Below are positions 59,742-64,000 of a stretch of DNA of 64,000 nucleotides, one piece after another. Both the position numbers and the translations under genes were made by a program. The stretch is from Halieaceae bacterium (GTDB lineage Bacteria > Pseudomonadota > Gammaproteobacteria > Pseudomonadales > Halieaceae): the NCBI GenBank assembly GCA_028280635.1, contig JANQLM010000006.1, positions 1-64,000 of the forward strand, in the 5' to 3' direction. Position 1 is the stretch's first letter. Every line of letters begins with the position of its first letter. Under the pieces are notes generated by a model. It did not search any database and was not told the origin of the DNA. It saw nothing but the letters and a program-made list of their open reading frames with translations.

Positions 59742-62362
59742 CTTCCCAACCGTCAGGGGTTCCTGAACGCACAGAAGCCAACATGACCAGGGCTTCGAAC
59801 AGCCTCCCCAACTGGCTTCCCCTGCTGCTTGCCACCCTGGGATTGCTGGCATTCCTGATGTTCACCTATGGAGAGTTCATCTTCGGGGATAAGTTCTACA
59901 TCTACACCATGGCCGGCGTCGGCGGCGACAATTACCGCTCCTACTTGCCGGCCCTGGTGTTCTTCCGCGACTGGCTGGGAGACCCGTCGTTCTATTCGCT
60001 GGAAATAGGCGCCGGCGACTCGGTCTTTGTATGGATTCATTTACTGCTCGACCCATTCAACTGGCCATCGTTCGCCCTGTCGGAAGCGGGTATTGCAAAC
60101 GGTCTTATCTACGCACAGCTGCTTCGACATATTGCCGTTCTGTGCTTTTCCTACCTGTGGTTGCGAGAACTGAAGTATGGCCGGCTGCCCGCACTGGCCG
60201 GAGCCCTGTCCCTGGCTCTGACGCCGGCCCTGATATCGCCGCACAACCACTTTGTCAGCTTCTTTGTATTCGTGTCGCTCTACCTTTACGGATTGGAACG
60301 TTGGTTGACCAGCCGCAAGGGAGCGGTGCTGGCCCTGGCCCTGGCGATCATTGCCATGGGGAGCGTTTATCTCCTCTACAAGCTGGCGATCTTCAGTGCC
60401 GCCTATCTAACGGTTCGTGCCATCGCCGAACGCAAGGCGGCGTCAGTGTTCCTGCGAGACGCACTGGGCCTGCTATCAGTCTCTATCTGCCTTGTATTGC
60501 TCTTGGCCCCGCTGGTTCTGACCATGCTGGAGCTTATTGCAGACAGTTCCCGCACCGAATCACGCTTCGTCAGCCCTCGATTCCTGTTCGAATGGGTCAA
60601 CATCACGCCCATGCATACCTCGATAATGGGAGTCGGCCCGGTCGCCGTGCTGGCGCTGCCCGGCCTCATCGTCGAAAATCGCTGGCGATTGCTGGCGGCT
60701 ACGATTGCCGCCACCCTGTTCCTGCTCTTCGCAATGAATGTGTGGTTTTTGTCCGCCACGACCGGATTCGCCAAACCCGAGGAGTTCTATGTGAACTTCC
60801 TCTATGCAATACCCGTCGCGCTGGGCATAACACACACCTTGCAGCACGCTCGCGAGATCACATCGCCTATACCTGGCGTGGTTTTCCTTGTACTGGGTGC
60901 GCTGCTACTGGCCTTGAATTGGCAGACCGGCCCGCTGTTCTATATTGGTGCCGGTGCCCTGGTCGCGGGCGGCGTACTGCTGCTATCCAGGTCGCTGCCT
61001 GACCACGCCGGCTTGGCGGCACTGATCATCGTTGCGACGGTACAGGCGTATTGGCTGCATGCGAGATTGCACGAGCAAACGAGCAACTGGCCGATGCTCA
61101 ATAAGGCCGCTCTTGCGGAGGGGGGCACTCTACAAACACTAAGAGCTCTCAGCCAGCAGCGGCGCCAGGAACCCGGTAGCAATGAGCTGAACCGGCTGAA
61201 AAAAACCTTTACGCTCGCTGGCCTGAATGACTCCATGCTCCTTTCCTACAACGGGCTGGAGATGCAGGCATCGCTGCTAAATCCTGCTTATCAGAAGTTT
61301 TCCGAGAACTACATTACCACTCAGCAGACCTTTATCCAGGTTAGCAACAGCACTCCTCAGCCCTGGCTGGATAAATTCATGGGTGTGTCACAGCTCCACA
61401 CACACGGCAGACTGGCGCCACTGCCCGGCTACCAGGCTAAAGCCAGGTACGGTGAGCTGTGGGTGTACGACGTCAGCGATAGCAAAGCGCTGGGCATCTT
61501 CCTGTCCCGTCAGGTGGATGCGGCCACTTACGCGTCCCTGGACCAGCGGCAACGGCAGTGGCAGCTGCTCAACGCGGTGATGTATGAGGGCGAGCTGGCT
61601 GGCGTGCCCAAGCTCGGCGCCGAGGACGTCCCGGATCTGAGCGCGCACCAGGCGAAGCAAATTCCGTCGAATTGGCGGCTGCTGGATTCATCGCCGGCAC
61701 AGTCAAGGTATCGCATTGACATACCTCCCGCTGAAGGGAAGGCGCTCAGGTTTGTGCAGCTGCAATTTGCCACGACCGGCCAGCGATTCCTGAAGATTTT
61801 TGGCACAACGCCTGATGGCCAGCAAGTCGACCTGATATCACACCTTCTCGCAGTCTCCCGGGACGCGACGAAGCGCCCGGTTATGCTGCGACCCGTGAAA
61901 GAGCTGGTGCTGGATGTGCAGCCGATCGCTGTGAGTAGTATTCTCCTGGCCATCGCCGGGAGCGGCCACGAGACGGTGCAGAATATTGCGACCTACGCCT
62001 ATCTGCCGCCGGCTGTCGAAGAGTACCAACTGCCCGAGCCACAGGTTGCGGACGTGGAGCTGTCAATGCTCAGGCCGCACCACATACGAGGCCGGCTGAG
62101 AGCCGATACTGCAGGGGTACTGGTGCTGCAGTTACCCTGGAGCTCAGGTTGGTCAGCAACTGTTGATGGGGCGTCCCGGGAGCTTCTCAAGGTAAATCAC
62201 GGACTCATGGGATTGCACTTCGGTGATAAGGGCAGCTACGAGGTCGAGCTCAACTTCAAGCCGCGTCACTGGAGTCTTGGCTTACTGCTGTCCCCGCTAG
62301 GTATTGTTGGTTTGATAGCGTGGTTTTTCTTTACAGGACCGGGAAGAGTGAGCACAACATGA
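59738..62362 (+). CDS. YfhO-family large membrane protein, probable GT-C glycosyltransferase
   Basis: 874 residues. About 12 hydrophobic helices fill the first 450 residues, with the early loop GVGGDNYRSYLPALVFFRDWLGDPSF typical of YfhO/GT-C enzymes that use lipid-linked sugars. A large extracytoplasmic domain follows (about 450-840), then a final helix (LGLLLSPLGIVGLIAWFFF). Transfer of a lipid-linked sugar to a surface glycan is the likely role; the activity is not proven for most members. The start codon overlaps the methyltransferase stop and the stop overlaps the next start. Confidence 0.8.
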   Translation: MTSQPSGVPERTEANMTRASNSLPNWLPLLLATLGLLAFLMFTYGEFIFGDKFYIYTMAGVGGDNYRSYLPALVFFRDWLGDPSFYSLEIGAGDSVFVWIHLLLDPFNWPSFALSEAGIANGLIYAQLLRHIAVLCFSYLWLRELKYGRLPALAGALSLALTPALISPHNHFVSFFVFVSLYLYGLERWLTSRKGAVLALALAIIAMGSVYLLYKLAIFSAAYLTVRAIAERKAASVFLRDALGLLSVSICLVLLLAPLVLTMLELIADSSRTESRFVSPRFLFEWVNITPMHTSIMGVGPVAVLALPGLIVENRWRLLAATIAATLFLLFAMNVWFLSATTGFAKPEEFYVNFLYAIPVALGITHTLQHAREITSPIPGVVFLVLGALLLALNWQTGPLFYIGAGALVAGGVLLLSRSLPDHAGLAALIIVATVQAYWLHARLHEQTSNWPMLNKAALAEGGTLQTLRALSQQRRQEPGSNELNRLKKTFTLAGLNDSMLLSYNGLEMQASLLNPAYQKFSENYITTQQTFIQVSNSTPQPWLDKFMGVSQLHTHGRLAPLPGYQAKARYGELWVYDVSDSKALGIFLSRQVDAATYASLDQRQRQWQLLNAVMYEGELAGVPKLGAEDVPDLSAHQAKQIPSNWRLLDSSPAQSRYRIDIPPAEGKALRFVQLQFATTGQRFLKIFGTTPDGQQVDLISHLLAVSRDATKRPVMLRPVKELVLDVQPIAVSSILLAIAGSGHETVQNIATYAYLPPAVEEYQLPEPQVADVELSMLRPHHIRGRLRADTAGVLVLQLPWSSGWSATVDGASRELLKVNHGLMGLHFGDKGSYEVELNFKPRHWSLGLLLSPLGIVGLIAWFFFTGPGRVSTT

Positions 62363-63339
62363 AACTCTCTATTGTCTCTACCTTGTATTTTTCTTCCCCT
62401 TACATCGCCGAGTTCGTTGAGCGCTGTAAAGCAGCAGCGTATCAACTCGTGCAGGACGACTACGAGATCATCCTGGTCAACGATGGCTCTCCCGATGACA
62501 GCCTTGACGTCGCGATTGCATTGACAGGAAACATGCCCAAGCTGCGGGTCATCAATCTGTCCAGGAATTTTGGTCATCATCGGGCGATGATGACCGGCTT
62601 GAGCTATGCGGAGGGTGACAAGGTGTTTCTCCTGGATAGCGATCTGGAAGAAGAGCCCGAGCTTCTCACCGAGTTTGCGCGGGTGATGGAGGCAGAGTCA
62701 GCGGATTGTACCTTCGGTGTGCAGGAACATCGGCGCGGCAACTGGTGGGAACGTTTTTCAGGAAACCTCTTCTACCGCCTGTTCAACTTTTTGACGGGTT
62801 TCCAGTTTCCGCGCAATGTGGTCACGGCAAGACTTATGACAAGGCGCTTTGTTCAGTCCTTGCTCGAGCATCGCGAGCGAGAGCTGTCTATCGGAGGCCT
62901 GTACTACATCACCGGATACAATCAGGTCCCGCTGCCGATAAAGAAGCACAATACCAGCGAAACCACGTATCACATCTGGCGTAAGCTCAGCGTCTTCGTG
63001 AACTCAATCGTGTCTTTCAGCAGCAAACCGCTAATCTACGTATTTTTCTCAGGGATTGCGGTCAGCTTTTTTGCATTTGCTTACGTGATATACACCCTGA
63101 TTCTTTCGATTTTTTTCGCCTCGCCACCCACTGGGTGGACCTCGCTGATGATCTCAGTGTGGGTGCTGGGCGGGCTGATTATTTCAAGCATTGGGGTAGT
63201 CGGCATATACATTTCCAAGATCTACGAAGAGTCCAAGCAGCGGCCCTACTCAATCGTTGAGGGAGTCTATGGACAGCGCACCGAGCAGCATCCAGATAAG
63301 CGCTACGGCTCTGGTGAGCAGAGGAGTACAAATGACTGA
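62359..63339 (+). CDS. GtrB-like polyprenyl-phosphate glycosyltransferase
   Basis: 326 residues. The N-terminal GT2 domain has IILVNDGSPDDSLDV, NLSRNFGHHRAMMTGL and FLLDSDLEEEPELL. Two C-terminal helices (VFFSGIAVSFFAFAYVIYTLILSIFF and MISVWVLGGLIISSIGVVGIYISKIYEE) are those of GtrB/DPM1-type enzymes that make undecaprenyl-phosphate sugars. It is coupled to the YfhO-family gene by ATGA and overlaps the next gene by 8 bases. Confidence 0.9.
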   Translation: MKLSIVSTLYFSSPYIAEFVERCKAAAYQLVQDDYEIILVNDGSPDDSLDVAIALTGNMPKLRVINLSRNFGHHRAMMTGLSYAEGDKVFLLDSDLEEEPELLTEFARVMEAESADCTFGVQEHRRGNWWERFSGNLFYRLFNFLTGFQFPRNVVTARLMTRRFVQSLLEHRERELSIGGLYYITGYNQVPLPIKKHNTSETTYHIWRKLSVFVNSIVSFSSKPLIYVFFSGIAVSFFAFAYVIYTLILSIFFASPPTGWTSLMISVWVLGGLIISSIGVVGIYISKIYEESKQRPYSIVEGVYGQRTEQHPDKRYGSGEQRSTND

Positions 63340-64000
63340 TGCCCCATTGAAGATAGCGTTTGTCGGCGGGGGTATGAACTCGGCGGTGGGCAACGCCCAT
63401 CGTATTGCTGCGCAGATGGATGGTGAGTTTCAACTGGTTGCCGGCTGTTTCAGCCGCCACGAGGACGTAAACCGGGCTACCGCCAGCGCCTGGGGGGTCG
63501 CCGGAGATCGCTGCTACCCTGACTGGCAGAGCCTGCTGGAGACAGAGGCGGGCGCGCTGGATGCGATCGTCGCCCTCACGCCAACACCACATCACGGAGA
63601 ACTGCTGTCAGCAGCCATACGGTCGGGTTTCAGCATCATCTGCGAAAAGTCCATGGCAACTACATCCGCTGAGGCCGGGCGCTTGCTGGCGCTTAGCGAC
63701 TCGCAGGACACGTTTCTCGCAGTGACATTCAACTACACCGGTTATCCCATGGTGCGCGAGATGCGCCACCTGATTGAGACGGGAGAGCTTGGGCGAATCA
63801 CGCACATCCAGGTGGAGATGCCGCAGGAAGGCTTTGCCCGGCTCGACGCGGAAGGCAATCCGCCTCGGCCCCAGGCCTGGCGACGGCAGGATGGCCAAAT
63901 ACCGACTCTGTCACTGGACCTTGGCGTACATACCAATCACCTCGTGGAATTCCTGACCGGAATGAAGCCGTTCGAAGCCTGCGCTATGAGCGGCTCTTTT
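63332..64000 (+). CDS. Gfo/Idh/MocA family oxidoreductase, 3' end beyond window
   Basis: The first 223 residues are present. The Rossmann fold starts APLKIAFVGGGMNSAVGNAHRIAA. AIVALTPTPHHGELLSAAIRSGFSIICEKSMATTSAEA holds the nicotinamide-site lysine, but the family EKP is EKS here. LDLGVHTNHLVEFLTG is the second conserved block. Such enzymes oxidise, reduce or epimerise sugars. GAGGAG (63321-63326) precedes the ATG, which overlaps the previous gene by 8 bases. Confidence 0.88.
   Translation, partial: MTDAPLKIAFVGGGMNSAVGNAHRIAAQMDGEFQLVAGCFSRHEDVNRATASAWGVAGDRCYPDWQSLLETEAGALDAIVALTPTPHHGELLSAAIRSGFSIICEKSMATTSAEAGRLLALSDSQDTFLAVTFNYTGYPMVREMRHLIETGELGRITHIQVEMPQEGFARLDAEGNPPRPQAWRRQDGQIPTLSLDLGVHTNHLVEFLTGMKPFEACAMSGSF

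Overview
The window reads as a chromosomal segment of a high-GC, probably marine gammaproteobacterium. Three blocks match Pseudomonas-type gene orders known from memory: pyrB-adjacent murJ-ribF-ileS-lspA-fkpB-ispH, pilS-pilR-minor pilins-pilY1-pilE, and fxsA-groES-groEL. The gene content would suit a Halieaceae/Cellvibrionales-like organism, but the sequence alone does not prove the family. No phage, transposase, CRISPR array, rRNA or tRNA was recognised.

Layout. 1-9.1 kb: a YqcC-family protein (cut by the left edge), DinG helicase, an acyltransferase, small envelope proteins, a TetR regulator divergent from a SnoaL-like protein, rpsT, a phosphatase-like lipoprotein and the acetolactate synthase pair ilvB-ilvN. 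9.6-18.6 kb: a DUF4124 protein, a methyltransferase, clpB behind a sigma-32 promoter, pgeF, rluD, bamD and nadE. 18.7-30.8 kb: type IV pilus regulation (pilS, pilR) and assembly-priming genes (pseudopilins, pilY1, pilE). 30.9-40.6 kb: a same-strand run pyrB, nudF, thpR, murJ, ribF, ileS, lspA, fkpB, ispH. 40.8-50.4 kb: sbcB, class I fumarase, a coiled-coil membrane protein, a PuuD-like membrane protein, sodB, groESL with CIRCE, fxsA, an SDR and an alkyltransferase-like protein. 50.4-64 kb: ampG followed by a glycan cluster: three GT4-type and one GT2 glycosyltransferase, a sulfotransferase and a secreted protein on the minus strand, then on the plus strand a half-length SMR-like membrane protein, a methyltransferase, a YfhO-family membrane protein, a GtrB-like glycosyltransferase and a Gfo/Idh oxidoreductase (cut by the right edge). 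The last part is visibly richer in A+T than the rest.

How the parts fit. The pilus genes form a sensor/regulator pair plus a minor-pilin/PilY1 operon that would prime pilus assembly. The chaperone genes use two different controls: sigma-32 at clpB and HrcA/CIRCE at groESL. The right-hand cluster looks like a sulfated or decorated surface-glycan locus. Its final four or five tightly coupled genes resemble a divergent three-component (flippase, lipid-sugar synthase, membrane transferase) glycan-decoration module; this is inference.

Non-coding DNA is notable. There is a ~96-bp direct repeat upstream of bamD whose second copy supplies the bamD ribosome site. A 39-bp direct repeat after the DUF4124 gene has a hairpin conserved by compensating changes. 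A 14-bp minisatellite holds the stop codons of two converging genes. A possible small RNA ending in a strong terminator lies upstream of sodB. Several genes use TTG starts (rpsT, dinG, pgeF, lspA and probably the fimU-like gene).
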